Assembly: GCA_003255025.1 (NCBI GenBank)
Contig: QANY01000053.1
Coordinates: forward strand, 240,161 to 304,160
Direction: 5' to 3'
DNA from: Datisca glomerata
Lineage: Eukaryota; Streptophyta; Magnoliopsida; Cucurbitales; Datiscaceae
Length of the DNA stretch: 64,000 nucleotides
Positions 23,365-34,698 of this stretch are shown one piece after another. How positions within the stretch are numbered: the first letter of the stretch is position 1; each line of letters opens with the position of its first letter. The position numbers and the translations under genes are program-made. Under the pieces are notes generated by a model. The model was given only the letters and a program-made list of their open reading frames with translations. It did not search any database and had not been told where the DNA came from.

Positions 23365-23460
23365 CTGAAGAAAAGAGAAAACCAAGAAAAACACTCATTA
23401 GACAGCATCAAATAAATAAATAAAGGGAGGAGGGAGAGAACTGAAGCTCCGGTGACTTAC
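23365..23460 (-). other. Candidate intron in the antisense gene
   Basis: Consensus donor CA/GTAAGTCA at 23460 and acceptor TTTTCTCTTTTCTTCAG ending at 23365, 96 bp. The flanking frames do not match in phase (phase 1 into phase 0), so either a small indel has occurred or the true splice site differs. Confidence 0.45.
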
Positions 23461-24282
23461 TGAAAATTATCCATTTCTTGGGAATTGTCCAGCGGCCATC
23501 AACACCACAGTTCCCACCGATATAAAGAGCATCCCTCTCCTAACCCTTATCTCCCTTCGGAATCCCAGTTATTAAACTTCCTCTTTTTTCCGATGGACGT
23601 AGAGCGAGATAATAAATGTCGACTCAGAATTTGACTATATAGCATTGGAAGAGTTCATCTGACCCTAAACCAAAACGGTACCTCTTATTCAAGGCATATA
23701 CGCCTAAGAGGATACTATAAGAACTAGGAGTAAATTGAGAGGGAGTTAAACCTACTGTGTGAAAGAATTGGGAGAGTAAAGGGGAAAACAGAAACTTGAG
23801 ACCTAGAGCTATGACAATAGCTAAGAGTAATTTGGTAAGGGGGACTACACGGAATGCCAATAGATTCACTCCTTCCAAACGTACACAGGACATCTGGGGG
23901 AAAATACTCTCGGTAACGAGCCATAAATAGGTTGAACTCCTCTAGATTTCTCACTAAGGCTACGAGAATGTTCCATTTCTCCATATCTAAAGAAAAGAAA
24001 GAAGAAGAAGGAAGATAATATGAGCTTAAAAAGTAGGAAACTGGAATATGAAAGCAGAAAGAGGGGAAAGAGACTTTACATAAGCAGTGGATCTCAAACG
24101 AAAGTAAAGAGTGGTCTATTTCTGAAGCGGAAAAATCGAGGGATAGAAGATAATGGAGAAATGACTGTTCACACTAATAATTTGGGGGCTGTGAGTGACA
24201 AGACAAGAAAAGACGTGACTATTGATAAGTAATGAAATGACGCATGTATTGCGTACTTTAAGCGGGTAAACGGACTCCAAAA

Positions 24283-24480
24283 TGACACGTGTAATGTATC
24301 CTCTGAGCGGGAAAATGAAAGGTTTTTCAGGAGTAGCGCATGTCGAGCTTCCTCTTAACGGGAATAGGAAGAGTCTTTCAGAAATGACACGTGTAAAAGT
24401 GAAAAGGTTACTTCGGTATGACACGTGTGAAACATTCTCTAGGCGGAAAAGGTGAATGGTTTCTTCAAAATGACACGTGT
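24283..24480. promoter_or_regulatory. Array of ACACGTGT G-box motifs
   Basis: The 8-bp palindrome ACACGTGT occurs at 24285-24292, 24387-24394, 24421-24428 and 24473-24480. Each is preceded by ATG and mostly followed by a tract like GTATTCTCTGAGCGGGAA. Degenerate copies lie at 24242 and 24335. The array sits just upstream of the polypurine tract and 3' LTR, and on the minus strand it lies upstream of the antisense gene start at 23984, where it could act as a promoter. Function is inference. Confidence 0.5.
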
Positions 24481-24563
24481 AGCGTATTCTCTGAACGGGA
24501 AGATAAAATGATAGGGGGATATCAGAAAAAAAAAATGGTGCACGAAAGGGGAGGCAAAAGTAA

Positions 24564-25024
24564 TGATGAATGATGATGGCACGAAGTATAAATATTACAA
24601 ATTAATATCACTACGTGATATTAATTGCAATATGGGCAAATGTACAGGAAAAAATCAGCTGAAGATCCATGTGAGAAGATGCCACCAATCAGAAGAAGGA
24701 GAGGTAGATTGCCACCGTGGCCAAGCGAGAAGGTTCTTCTGAGCCATAGATCTCATTGTATCCCATCCAACGGTTCATATTTAAGTAGTTGTTAGAAATA
24801 GATAAGTTTGGTTTACAATAATATGCTTAATCTTGGAGGAATATTCTATTGATTCCTCTAATTTAGAGGAGTTTAAATCAATCATGTAACTAATCAAAAG
24901 CCTATAAATAGAGGTCAATTGTAAATCAATGATATCAAGGAAAATGAAAGTAATTTAGTATTTCTCTCTCTCTCTCTCTCTAATATTCTTGTTCTTTTTT
25001 AGTGTGAGGAAATTTTCGTTTACA
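24564..25024 (+). mobile_element. Probable 3' LTR of the Tat gypsy element
   Basis: The purine tract GAAAGGGGAGGCAAAAG (24544-24560) is followed by a TG...CA interval of 461 bp ending TTTTCGTTTACA. It holds a TATA box in CCTATAAATAGAGG near 24900, a CT microsatellite at 24962-24983, and a perfect inverted repeat TTAATATCAC..GTGATATTAA at about 24602-24624. The 5' LTR is not in the window, so the limits rest on signals alone. Confidence 0.5.
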
Positions 25025-25679
25025 TACTTATTTAAATTATGAGTCATAAGCTGTAATTTATAAACTGAGCCAAAATGGCCGAAGTTGAGTGGTGTATCTA
25101 TTTGTCAACCAAGAGTGAGCGAAAGAGAAACTTTAAGGGTGGGTAAGTGAAATTTATCCTTGTTATGATAAAATAATTACTATTAAACTAAAAGTAATAG
25201 TTGATAGCTAATTTAATCTTATTCCATATATAGTCAATTAGTTGTGCTCATGCTTCGATTGATATGATGGTTTCACCAAATATTTTATCATGTGTCAAGA
25301 TAGTGGCATACTAACCAACAATTTATTCAAAAATGAAATTTCATCAACGTGACACCGAAATCTTGTATGGGTGAGAATGAAAATAATCATCCTAAACTCT
25401 TAACGTTTCCCATTTAAAGAAACAACGATAATATTCTATACTATAATTATTTAAAAAAATTTAATAATTTACCATGGCTTTAGAATATCATTCTGAAACT
25501 GCACTAAAAAAATAATGATGTAACAAAAATACTTAATTCAATAATTAAGTCAGAATAATTTATCAGGGCTTGCTCAAATTATTGCTAAAATGTTCCTAAG
25601 TAAATTGATTTCACTTTGTACTGGGCTTATTCTATAATAGGCATCTTAAAAGATGAAAAAATAAAAATTTCACCATTTA
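25025..25679. other. No gene seen
   Basis: AT-rich sequence. A stretch at 25042-25078 (AAGCTGTAATTTATAAACTG) resembles 37930-37965, suggesting a shared small-element end, but no full element is defined. Confidence 0.35.
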
Positions 25680-26790
25680 GAAGAAGGGTTATTTACCTTT
25701 TCCATTTTCGGTTAGGATTTTTATACCCCATTTTCAAAACTCATAAATTTATACTCCTGATCCACTAAATCAAACTTTATTTAATGTTCACACACACTGC
25801 CCAACAAGTTACTATTAAGTAGGACAAGACGGTGACTTGCCTCACACTCTTCTTCGCATCTCTTCTATTTCCATTCTCATCTCTTTTCGCTCATTTTCTA
25901 TATTCTTTCTCTTCGTCTCCATTCTCATTTATGCTCAATCTTCTCGCGTCTCTTCTCGCATCTCTTCTGATTCTTCTTCAGCAAGACAGTCCCTGCAAGT
26001 CGTGTTCTTCTTCTTCTTCTTCTGTTTCTAGGGTACTCTGGTAATTTGACCCACTTACGGATAAACTCAGGTACCCATTATTTAGACGTAAAAAATGACT
26101 TAGAGTTTGGAACTTTTTCTTTTGTTCTTCTTACTGGACTTTTTAAGTTCTAGGATTAGGAGAAAATCTTCTAAGGTTTAGGTTGTCTGGTTGTCTCTCT
26201 TGATGATTATAACCTTTTGCATTTCTGGATTGGTTAATGTTTTTGATAGATGAATGTGATAAACATTTGAATATATTGGCTACTTGAAGAGTTCAAGTGT
26301 TTATTTAGGACTACTTGAACCCTTCAAATAGTCAATTTGAAAACAATATCTCACTACTTGAAAACTTCAAGTAGTCTTTTTGATTGTGGAAGTGAAAATA
26401 AGTGACTACATGAAGGGTTCAAGTAGTGTATATGAGTACTTGAACCCTTCAAGTAGTGATTTAGACTTTGGAAGTCAAAATAAGTGACTACTTGAAAGGT
26501 TCAAGTAGTAAGATATGCTTGAAGGGTTCAAGTAGTATATCTTACTACTTTAACCCGTCAAGTAGTGATTTTGAATATGGAAGTCAAAACAAATTACTAC
26601 TTAAAGGGTTCAAGTAATTGTATCTGACTACTTGAATCCTTCAAGTAGTCATTTGTTCACTACTTGGGGGGTTCAAGTAGTTCTATCTCACTACTTAAAC
26701 CCTTCAAGTAGTCACTAGTTCACTACTTGAAGGGTTCAGGTAGCTTTCTATAACTACTCTAACCCTTCAATAAGCAATCAAGTGTTTTTA
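25680..26790 (+). mobile_element. Element 5' region with minisatellite, probably Mutator-like
   Basis: It begins at a terminus-like AGAAGGGTTATTTACC, continues through GGATTTTTATACCCCATTTTC and a TC-rich tract, and ends in the palindromic array. The order is the mirror of 672-1. A DUF1985 pseudogene starts 55 bp downstream of the array. DUF1985 is known from plant Mutator-like elements that also carry Ulp1-type protease genes, which is why I infer that class. The 70-codon open frames at 25832-26044 are low-complexity Ser/Phe/Leu translations and probably not genes. Confidence 0.5.
26280..26775. repeat. Palindromic minisatellite array
   Basis: About 14-16 occurrences of CTACTTGAA or its complement TTCAAGTAG, mostly paired as hairpins around CCC or GGG. 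Spacers between pairs vary (GTGATTTAGACTTTGGAAGT-type spacers recur three times). In each unit the two arms face each other, so both DNA strands and any transcript can fold into a chain of 10-bp hairpins. Confidence 0.9.
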
Positions 26791-26844
26791 TGTGTATAAA
26801 TAAATGATGATTCTTACTTTATATCTCTGCATCCTTCAATAGAT

Positions 26845-27230
26845 ATGGCTCTAAAAATTCAGCTGACTCTAGTCTTCAATGATGATGACATTATCCCTGG
26901 AAGAGTGAACTGCCTCTTCAGCCTAAATGCTATTACAAAACTTAATGAGAAGCTCACTGAATCTTAGAAGATTCTGTTTAGGAATACATGTTTCGGCCAT
27001 TTGCTGGACATATAGAGTATCCAGTTTTCTGGAATCATATGTCATCACATGCTTCTCAGAGAAGCTATGCCAAAGCATTTCACTGCTAGATATGAGATGT
27101 ATTTTCTCATAACTGGAAAAATAATAAGGTTCTCTATGAGAGAATTTGCTTTGATAATTATCCTTCACTGTGGCACTCCTCCTGACCTTGGACATTTGAC
27201 AAGGTTACCCCTAATAGGTCAGAATTGAGT
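26845..27230 (+). pseudogene. DUF1985 domain pseudogene
   Basis: One frame from the ATG at 26845 reads MALKIQLTLVFNDDDIIPGR, then after a stop KILFRNTCFGHLLDI, FSGIICHHMLLREAMP, YEMYFLITGKIIRFSMREFA and LIIILHCGTPPDLGHLTRLP. This matches the DUF1985 pattern (F..T.FG.LL, H.LLLR, E.WF.I.GK..RFS..EFALI.GL.CG). In-frame stops near 26965 and 27013 and one after GQN break it. No Ulp1 protease domain is recognisable before the gypsy gag at 27656. Function of DUF1985 itself is unknown. Confidence 0.75.
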
Positions 27231-27655
27231 CATGCTGGATAAATCATTGGTTATTCCTATTCTCCATTTGAGGCTGACCAACATTTGTTGGTAAGTTGGT
27301 GGTATCACACTGAATCTTGGGTTGTTTTGAAATGTTGGTTGTTGGGAGTGATAATTGTATGGCACTTATAAGGTATTTACCACACATGATGTCACAGATT
27401 TGGGTCATTCACTGTACTTTGGAAATCCTGGCTTGAGTTTCACAGCTTGTGATGGACACACAAAATTGATTGTCTGTACTCTATCTCTTTTTACTTCGAC
27501 GGTGGCTTTTTTCTATAGAGAACACTTCTGACACAACTTCTGAAATTCTGCCATCTCATATTCAATTCTTTCACCAGTCACTATCATATCAGAAAAGTTA
27601 TTTGAAACATTCCCAATCATTCTATTCTAGGATAGAGACCTCAAGGTATTGATGA
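27231..27655 (+). other. Probable decayed continuation of the DUF1985 gene
   Basis: No clean frame. The sequence is less AT-rich than typical spacer and may be the rest of the same gene, but I cannot match further blocks. Confidence 0.3.
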
Positions 27656-28578
27656 AGATTACGATCATTTATTTTTATGATAAGACGGGTTGCACCCGAG
27701 TCGCTAATTCCCTCCATGTTTGAGCATATTCCTTAAAGCTTCCAGTAGACTTTTTCTCCATCATTTATAGATCAAAATGATCAAGAGCCATGTCCATATT
27801 GTTCTTGTATTGTCTCAGAAAAATACCATCTAAGTCTTTCCATCCTCATATATGTTGACTATCCAACTGGATGTACCAGTGAGATGCAGCCTCCATTAGG
27901 CTGTCTTGAAAACAATGGATCAACAACATATCATCATGCGTGCATGCAACCATTTTTCTGTAATACATGACAAGGTGACTCTTCGGGCATATGCTGCCAT
28001 CATATTTTTCAAAATCAAGTAGTTTGAATTTGTGATTGATAGCTACATCTGAGACTAAGCACAATTGGGTCACATCAAGGGACCGTAAGAATATGTTCCT
28101 TCTATGACACATAACCTCTCTTCCAGAAAATCCAACTTATCACTCGTCAGCGGGCTTCTGGGCTTTTGAGTCATCAAGACCAGGTATGATGATTGGCTCA
28201 TTATCATGTTCTCATTGTAAAGTAAAAAATTGATTGTGGCCAGGTGTCAGTGTTGAGGTGTTGCACCTAGTTTTTCTTGAATGAATCAATTCATGGGGAC
28301 ATAGAAATGGGTAGTGCTGCACATTTAATAGTATCAACGGAGCACGCTGGAATTGGTCCGCCCGATGATGTCAATAGTTTTGAGAGAATCTAGGAGGGTA
28401 AAGTGGAGTATCATTTAGAAGTTGATCTTGTGACAATCGAGCCCCTTGCAGACTCTCAAAGCTGGCTTTTCCTTTGTTAGTGGCAAGGAGTTCTAGGACT
28501 CAGGCCATTTTACTCTTTCAGCTCTGTGATTTCTTGCCTCATTTCCTCATGCGATTTCTCTTTTTCTTGCTCATCCAT
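27656..28578 (-). pseudogene. Gypsy gag
   Basis: It starts at an ATG at 28578 (MDEQEKEKSHEEM, a typical charged gypsy gag start). Shifted blocks LLATNKGKASFESLQGARLS and DTPLYPPRFSQ follow. The clean frame 27846-28112 holds FKLLDFEKYDGSICPKSHLV and HCFQDSLMEAASHWYIQL, the retrotransposon gag core. The end reads EYAQTWRELATRVQPVLS near 27690-27740. The element is cut there beside the DUF1985 region. Multiple frame changes show decay. Confidence 0.8.
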
Positions 28579-28956
28579 AACTCTAGCTTGAGATCGTGTT
28601 TTCTTAGGACGATGGAGGTGCACCAGTGAGCTTTTTTATTTTTTTATTTCGTAAAACAATTGATGAAATAATCTAGATTAACGTATGCGTGAAGGAATGA
28701 ACTACAATTTATGAAGGAAAGAATGGACGAATAATGCATGAAGCGAAGAATGAATCCTATAATGCATGAAGAAATAATGAACTTATGATGAAAGTGATGG
28801 AGAAAAATCATAAATTTAAACCACGTAATGGATGATGTTAATGTCAATGAAAGAAAAAATATATATGAAGAGAAAAATATCTTGTCACTAAAAAAATTAT
28901 TTAACTTGTAACAATACAAATGTTGCATGAAATAATGAAAATGATATATCTATAAC

Positions 28957-28989
<33 letters not shown>

Positions 28990-29466
28990 AACTCATAAAA
29001 TAAATATGACAGTTAAAAGATAACACACAATTTAAAGTGTTATATCTAGCACTTAGATGACCCTAGTATTTGTTTTCACTTGGCCATTGGGTGGACTTTA
29101 AAGTTGTGGAGATAAGTGTGGTTAAGGTCAAAAGTTCTTACCATGCTCCCAGGTTGTCCACACGGTTATCCAAACGAAGTAACATGGGCCCCCAAGGCAT
29201 TCCACTACTTATTCTTTCTAATCCAAAAGGAAAAGACCGGGTATAGGGCTAGTGCATGTGTGTGAAATTAGAAAGTATGTAAAGAATTATACATAAAAAA
29301 ATTAATAACAAACTATATACAACTACAAGCATGAATAAGAAAAACAAAGGATCAAATAAACAAACAAAGAACCACAAAAGGAACAGTATATGATAAAATT
29401 TTAGCTTAACTCTCTATCGATCTAAACATGGTTAGACCCATTACCTCCCCAGCGGAGTCACCAAGT
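28579..29466 (-). other. Gypsy leader with primer-site region and GAT microsatellite
   Basis: Untranslated leader between gag and the LTR. Directly after the LTR the minus strand reads ACTTGGTGACTCCGCTGGGG, probably the primer binding site and start of the leader. A GAT microsatellite (about 11 units) lies at 28955-28988. Confidence 0.6.
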
Positions 29467-31676
29467 TGTCGCAACGTGCATGCAACGTGGAGCGGCAGTT
29501 AAAAAATCATTTGTGGAGAAGAAATTTAGAGTCGCCACCAATCATTTTAGGGCGTGATTGTTTATCCAATTTTAATAAAATCAAATATTTTGGGCTGTGA
29601 AATTTCAAAGTTGCATCAGGAGTCATTTACGTGTGGGGAAGGTATTAGCACCCCCACAACATCCATTCTGATAAATGGTTACCAAATTTAATCAAATGTT
29701 ATCCAAATTATATTTTAAAACAATGTAAAAGAAAATCAATTTTGAACATCCCATTAGGCATGTCTTGTATCATAAAATGAAACAAAGTAAATGATCTTTA
29801 ATAAGTGGTACATAGACCATTGAAAAATATTTTTTAGTTTTTTAATTTTTTTTAAAGATCAAAGTATTATTGGAGTTATTCTTGGTATCTTACAAATAAC
29901 CTCTCACCTAAGTAGTTTGAGAAATTTGGTGTCCCAAAAAACTCAAAGTTCGTCATAGGAATTTTTTAGTAAAAATGATTGATAAAAATGATAAAATTTT
30001 AATTTACATGTAATTTTATGACACAAACATATGCATAGTATATAACCATAAGTGAATGAATAATGAAATATGAACGTGATAATATAAGAGAACGATATCA
30101 ATAAAGATCTAAACATAGGTTATATTAATAACTAAAAAGGGTAAAAGAAATAAATAGATAAAAAAAGTTAGAATTACATGTAATTGTATGATGATAAAGT
30201 AGAGAAAATGTAACGTAGAAGATGAATATACAACATATATAAAAAATAAATGTAAAAAAATGTAAAGTGAATGAATATTAAAATAAATATACAAAAATAA
30301 ATAAAAGAGAGGATATTAACATAAAATGAATATGGAAAAAAGCAAAAAAAAAACACAAAAAGAACAAAAAAAAACGGGGGAAGGTGGGGGACATAGAGTG
30401 CACTCTCAATTTTTTTTTTACTTTTAATATTGTTTTAATATAATTGTAATATTAAAATTAAAGTTATGTTAAATTTATTTATATAAAAATAATTTAGAAC
30501 TGTAAAATTTCAATATATATAATTGGTATAAATATACCATTTGTTTTTTCTAAGTAGTCTACTAATTACTATTTCCTTTTTCTTCAATAATTGCTATTCA
30601 AATAGTAAAAGATTACGGACGGTAATTAGTTGAACCGAGTATCATGTAAAAGATGATTAATAAAATTTCAAAATAGAATATTTTGAGATATAAATATATC
30701 CCTTTTATTTATGACTACTTAGTTCACTAATTATCATTATTTCCTTTCCTCCTTCATTGCTAATCAAATTGTAAAGGAATGATCATGGATAATGACTAGA
30801 TCAAACAAGTGTCACTAAAATAGTAACAAGATCTAAGAAATGAAAATACTTGCGATAAGATTAAAAATTTTCAAAGCTCAAATATTTGCATGATCTTTAT
30901 GTAGATGTTTAACTCTCTATTTTATGCATTTTTATATATGAGAAATTATCATAGGGGATTTTTGCATCAAATGTACATCTTCAACCCATTAAAAGGTTGA
31001 TTCACATTGAGTTAATTTTGCACCCATCAAATATTTTATCATCATCATCATTGATTGAGTTGATGACAAAGATACTTCATTATCAAATTTGTAAAAAAAT
31101 CATCAATGCACAAAATAAACCTCAAGATTAAGAGTAAAAGATGAGGAAGAATGAACAAATACTTATATATGGAAAAGGAAACAAAGACTATGTGTTACAT
31201 GAGTATGAAGGAGAGAGGATGAAGGAGAGAGAACAAGATAATGTTGTTAGCTAATGTGGAAGAAATTTAAACTACCTTAAAAAAAGAGAGAAGATGAATT
31301 GGTGAATAGAATTGTAAACTCTCTTTGATTCTATCATGAAAGATCTCTTATATTTCTCACACTTTCTCTCTCTAAAAATATATCATCTCCTTCTCTCTAA
31401 AAACCTCTATTTCTCTCTCCCAAATTGACCTCCTCCTCAAGTGAAGACTCACTTTCTATTTATAGGCAAAATTTGAGTTTATCTTTTTGCTTTTAGTCCA
31501 TTTGCTCATTTTTTTATTTTTTTAGCCATTGGACTTTTTTTCATTTTTAGTCCTTGGGCTACTTTTCTATTTTAGAAATGGGGTCTTTTTCAAATCATAC
31601 ACATATTCTAAGATTAGTATATGAAGAAAAATATGTATATTCGAAGTATTAGACCAGACAAAACACGGTATCTACA
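29467..31676 (-). mobile_element. Gypsy 5' LTR (minus orientation)
   Basis: On the minus strand it starts TGTAGATACCGTGTTTTGTC (31676) and ends CACGTTGCGACA (29467), 2,210 bp, followed by leader and gag, so it is a 5' LTR. It is the same family as 8125-10200 and the LTR pieces repeated at 62998 onward. Its left half (29500-30420) is very AT-rich, and open frames there are tracts of Phe, Ile and Tyr with no coding value. Confidence 0.8.
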
Positions 31677-33780
31677 AGGAAAAAATACATGGGGCGACTA
31701 ATGATGAACGGACTCAAGTTAGCATTATACTTGAGTCGCTCACACTAGCTTTTTATGCGTTCATGACCAACTATATTATGAACATGTTACAATTCAACAT
31801 GACCTAATTGTTGAATGACTGCAGAATTTGAGTCACTCAACCTTAGAATGACCAAAGAGGGCGAGGTAAATGTTGTTGAGCAAAAAAATTCTTCCAATAT
31901 TGTTAAGACAAGAAAAGGAAGAAGAACAATGATAAGGACAAAGGTAAGAACAAGAAAGGGAAGAAAGCTAAGAAATCACCAAAAGCCAAAGAAAGGGAAG
32001 AAAGCTAAGAAATCACCAAAAGCCAAGAAGAACAAGAAAGACAGTATGCATAAGGGGAAATGTTTCCACAGTGGGGTTGAATGTCATTGGAAGAGAAAAT
32101 GCAACAAGTATCTCTCCGAGCTGAAAAAGAAAGGTAAATATGATTTATTTGTACTTGAAGCTTGCTTAGTAGAATATGATTTGTCATCTTGGATACTTGA
32201 TTCAGGAGCCACTAACCATGTATGTTCTTCTTTACAGATGTTTGATTTGTCAAGTGAGCTGGCTGAAGGCGAGGTCGTTTTGAGAGTTGACAGTGGTGCG
32301 TTCGTGTCATTTAAAACATTAGGGGCAGTCCGTTTACTTTTGAATATAATTATTTGGTTTTGAACAATGTTTAATATATTCCTGGATTTTTTATAAATTT
32401 GATTTCTCTTTCATTTTTGCAAGAACAATTATTCAAAATTTTTTTATTAACAAAGAGTTTATTATTTCTAAGAATGCATTCGATATTTGTCATGATAAAC
32501 AGGTTAACAAATCATGATACTTTGAGAGAAATAAAAGTTAGAAATCTTCCTATTTGTGAATCATGTCTAAAGGTAAAATGACCAAGAGACCTTTCACAGG
32601 AAAGGGCCAAAGAGCTAAGGAACCACTTGAGCAAGTACATAGTCATGTATGTGGACCGATCAATGTGCAAGCTAGAGGTGGGTATGATTATTTTGTCACT
32701 TTTATTGACAACTACTCAAAATATGGTTATAGTTACCCAATGCATAGAAAGTCTGAAACCTTTGGAAAGTTTAACGATTTTAAGGCTGAAGCTGAAAAGT
32801 AATTAGGTAAATCATTGAAATCTCTTCGATCTGATTGAGGTGGTGAATATATTTACGATTTAAAGATTATTTGTTGGAGTGTAGAATCCTTTCCAAACAC
32901 ACAACACCTGAAATAGCACAGCAAAGTGGTGTTGCAGAGAGGAGAAACCAAACCTTATTAGATATGGTTAGGTCGATGATAAGCTACTCATCACTGTCAT
33001 TTATATTTTTGGGATATGCACTACATACGACAACTTACATTTTGAATGTAGTGCCCTCTAAGTCTATAAGCAATACATCTTTAGAGTCATTTTCATATAT
33101 GAGGGTGTCCATCTCACGTTCTTAGACCTAGACCGGAAAGTTAGACTCAAGGTCTTAGGTATACATATTCGTAGGCTATGCTCCAGATACTAAAGGTGGG
33201 TACTTTTATAGTCACATCGATCAAAAGCTGTTTGTGTCGAGAATTGCAACATTCCTTGAGCATGACTATATGTAAAACTACAAATCTTGTAGCAAAATAG
33301 TTCTCAAAGAATTAGCGAAAAACCAGAGAAACCACATTTCCTGACGAGATAAGAGCACCTTCAATTTTTACTGATAAACAACAAACCAGAGAAATCACAT
33401 TTTCTGTAAAGGAAACCCCGATGCAACATCGTAGTGTGAGTGTTGTGAGACATCCAGTTCACTACGAACTAGAAGCACATGTCCTAGTGTTAGATACTGA
33501 TAAGGATGATCAATTATCTTATGAAGAAGCAACGTATGATCCTGAAAATGAGAAACAACAAGATGCCATGAACCAGGAAATGAAATCTATGTATTCCAAT
33601 TTCGTCTGGGAATTTATAGATCCACCTGAAGATGTCAGGCCCATTGGATGTAAAAGGATCTTCAAGAAGAAAAGTGGTACAGATGGAAAGTAGAGTTTCA
33701 AGGCACGGTTAGTAGCTAAGAGCTATACACAAAGAGAATGAGTCGATTATGACGAAGAATCCTCGTCATCTTAGTTGCCG
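31677..33780 (+). pseudogene. Second copia fragment: gag to RT start
   Basis: Same family as 7131-15597. Gag resumes at TACATGGGGCGACTAATGAT and runs through IILESLTPAFYAFMTN, a Lys-rich linker containing a near-exact 25-bp duplication near 31965-32030, and the zinc knuckle CFHSGVECHWKRKC (second Cys lost to Ser). The protease keeps ILDSGATNHVCSS. Integrase spans about 32560-33130 (FVTFIDNYSKYGYSYPMHRK, QQSGVAERRNQTLLDMVRSM). The RT start lies at 33421-33760 (PIGCKRIFKKK). It ends near 33765. Neither LTR is attached. Confidence 0.8.
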
Positions 33781-34698
33781 CCAAAAGAACATAGATGACA
33801 GGGAGTCCCCGTCATCTAAAGTTCAAGAAAAGAAAAAAAAAAGTTTTTAATTGAATCCCACAGCTATATTCTTTAATTATAAAATATTTATATTTTTAGT
33901 AGAAGATAAAATATTGAATGTTAATAAGTATAGTGCAATATTTACGCTTTTTTTTCAATATGTAACAAATCTCTTATATGTTGTTTAATTTTCTTATTCA
34001 ATCATGTAAAAAAGCATGACAATATTATGTATTCTAAACATATTAATGTCTCTGTTATATTTATTTTCCTTGAAAAATTTTAGTCTATGTTAAAGCAGCT
34101 ATGAGTTAAAAAAAGCAGCTATACATTTCCCAACCCATATAACCAGTTGAAATTAACCTCAATGTCAAATAAATACTGAATACATATAAAAGGGAAAATT
34201 ATCACATGTGGCTACTCATCAGCATGTCTATGAGACGGTCATGGCGTTCTTTGTGCTTATTAGCATATACATTTATTGCAGCTCACAACACTTAGAAAAC
34301 CCAATAATAGGTGCCATTAACAAAGAAAGTGGGGGTGCTTAGTGCGTTTAAGGGTATTTTCACTAGATATAGTTATCAGAATAATTATTACACTAAACAA
34401 AACAAAAATATAGCAGATGATGAACTATCTTAATCTTATTAAATAAATTAGACTCTTAATTATCAAAACGCATAAGTTAAAATAAGACAATTTTTTTATT
34501 TTAATAAAGTTAACTCACACACACTCTACGTCTACACAATGATATATTATTGATAAGTGCACAACCTCCACTCTCAATTCATCATTTTCAAGATGTATAC
34601 AACTTGCAAGTACTGATAAGGTCTTCTTTTCCAATTATAAGTGGTATCACTATGCGACTTTCTTTGGAAAGAAAAAAGTACAGATGCAATTCCAGTAC
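33781..34698. other. No gene seen
   Basis: A short repeat of ATGACAGGGAGTCCCCGTCAT (first 20 bases quoted: ATGACAGGGAGTCCCCGTCA) near 33795 is partly self-complementary. The rest is AT-rich. The part beside 34699 may be intron or downstream sequence of the gene fragment there. Confidence 0.35.

Larger units (their letters stand above)
21990..23984 (-). pseudogene. Antisense intron-containing gene of the Tat gypsy element
   Basis: Reading down from 23984, the minus strand encodes an N-terminal block resembling the putative gypsy-type transposon protein domain (Transposase_28-like), with FFHTVGLTPSQFTPSSY, LITGIPKGDKG and ERDALYIGG. A serine-rich linker (about 23071-23364) follows, then a segment with PARWKLKRVSNVLVPEM, then a coiled coil rich in Glu, Ala and Lys (22129-22560). 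Two introns are recognisable (22552-22631 and 23365-23460). Some Tat-lineage elements (Grande-type) are known to carry an extra ORF between pol and the 3' LTR, in some cases antisense. Stops and at least three frameshifts show decay. The role of this protein is not known to me. Confidence 0.65.

Noticed and set aside
24790..25024. A shorter LTR starting TGTTAGAAATAG
   Set aside because: Flanks GTAGT and TACTT do not match and no polypurine tract precedes it. The start at 24564 has a good purine tract.
26280..26775. CRISPR-like regular repeats
   Set aside because: Units are palindromic with irregular spacing, the genome is a plant, and there are no cas genes.
30109..30356. Phe/Ile/Tyr-rich minus-strand frames
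   Set aside because: AT-rich part of the gypsy LTR; composition alone explains them.
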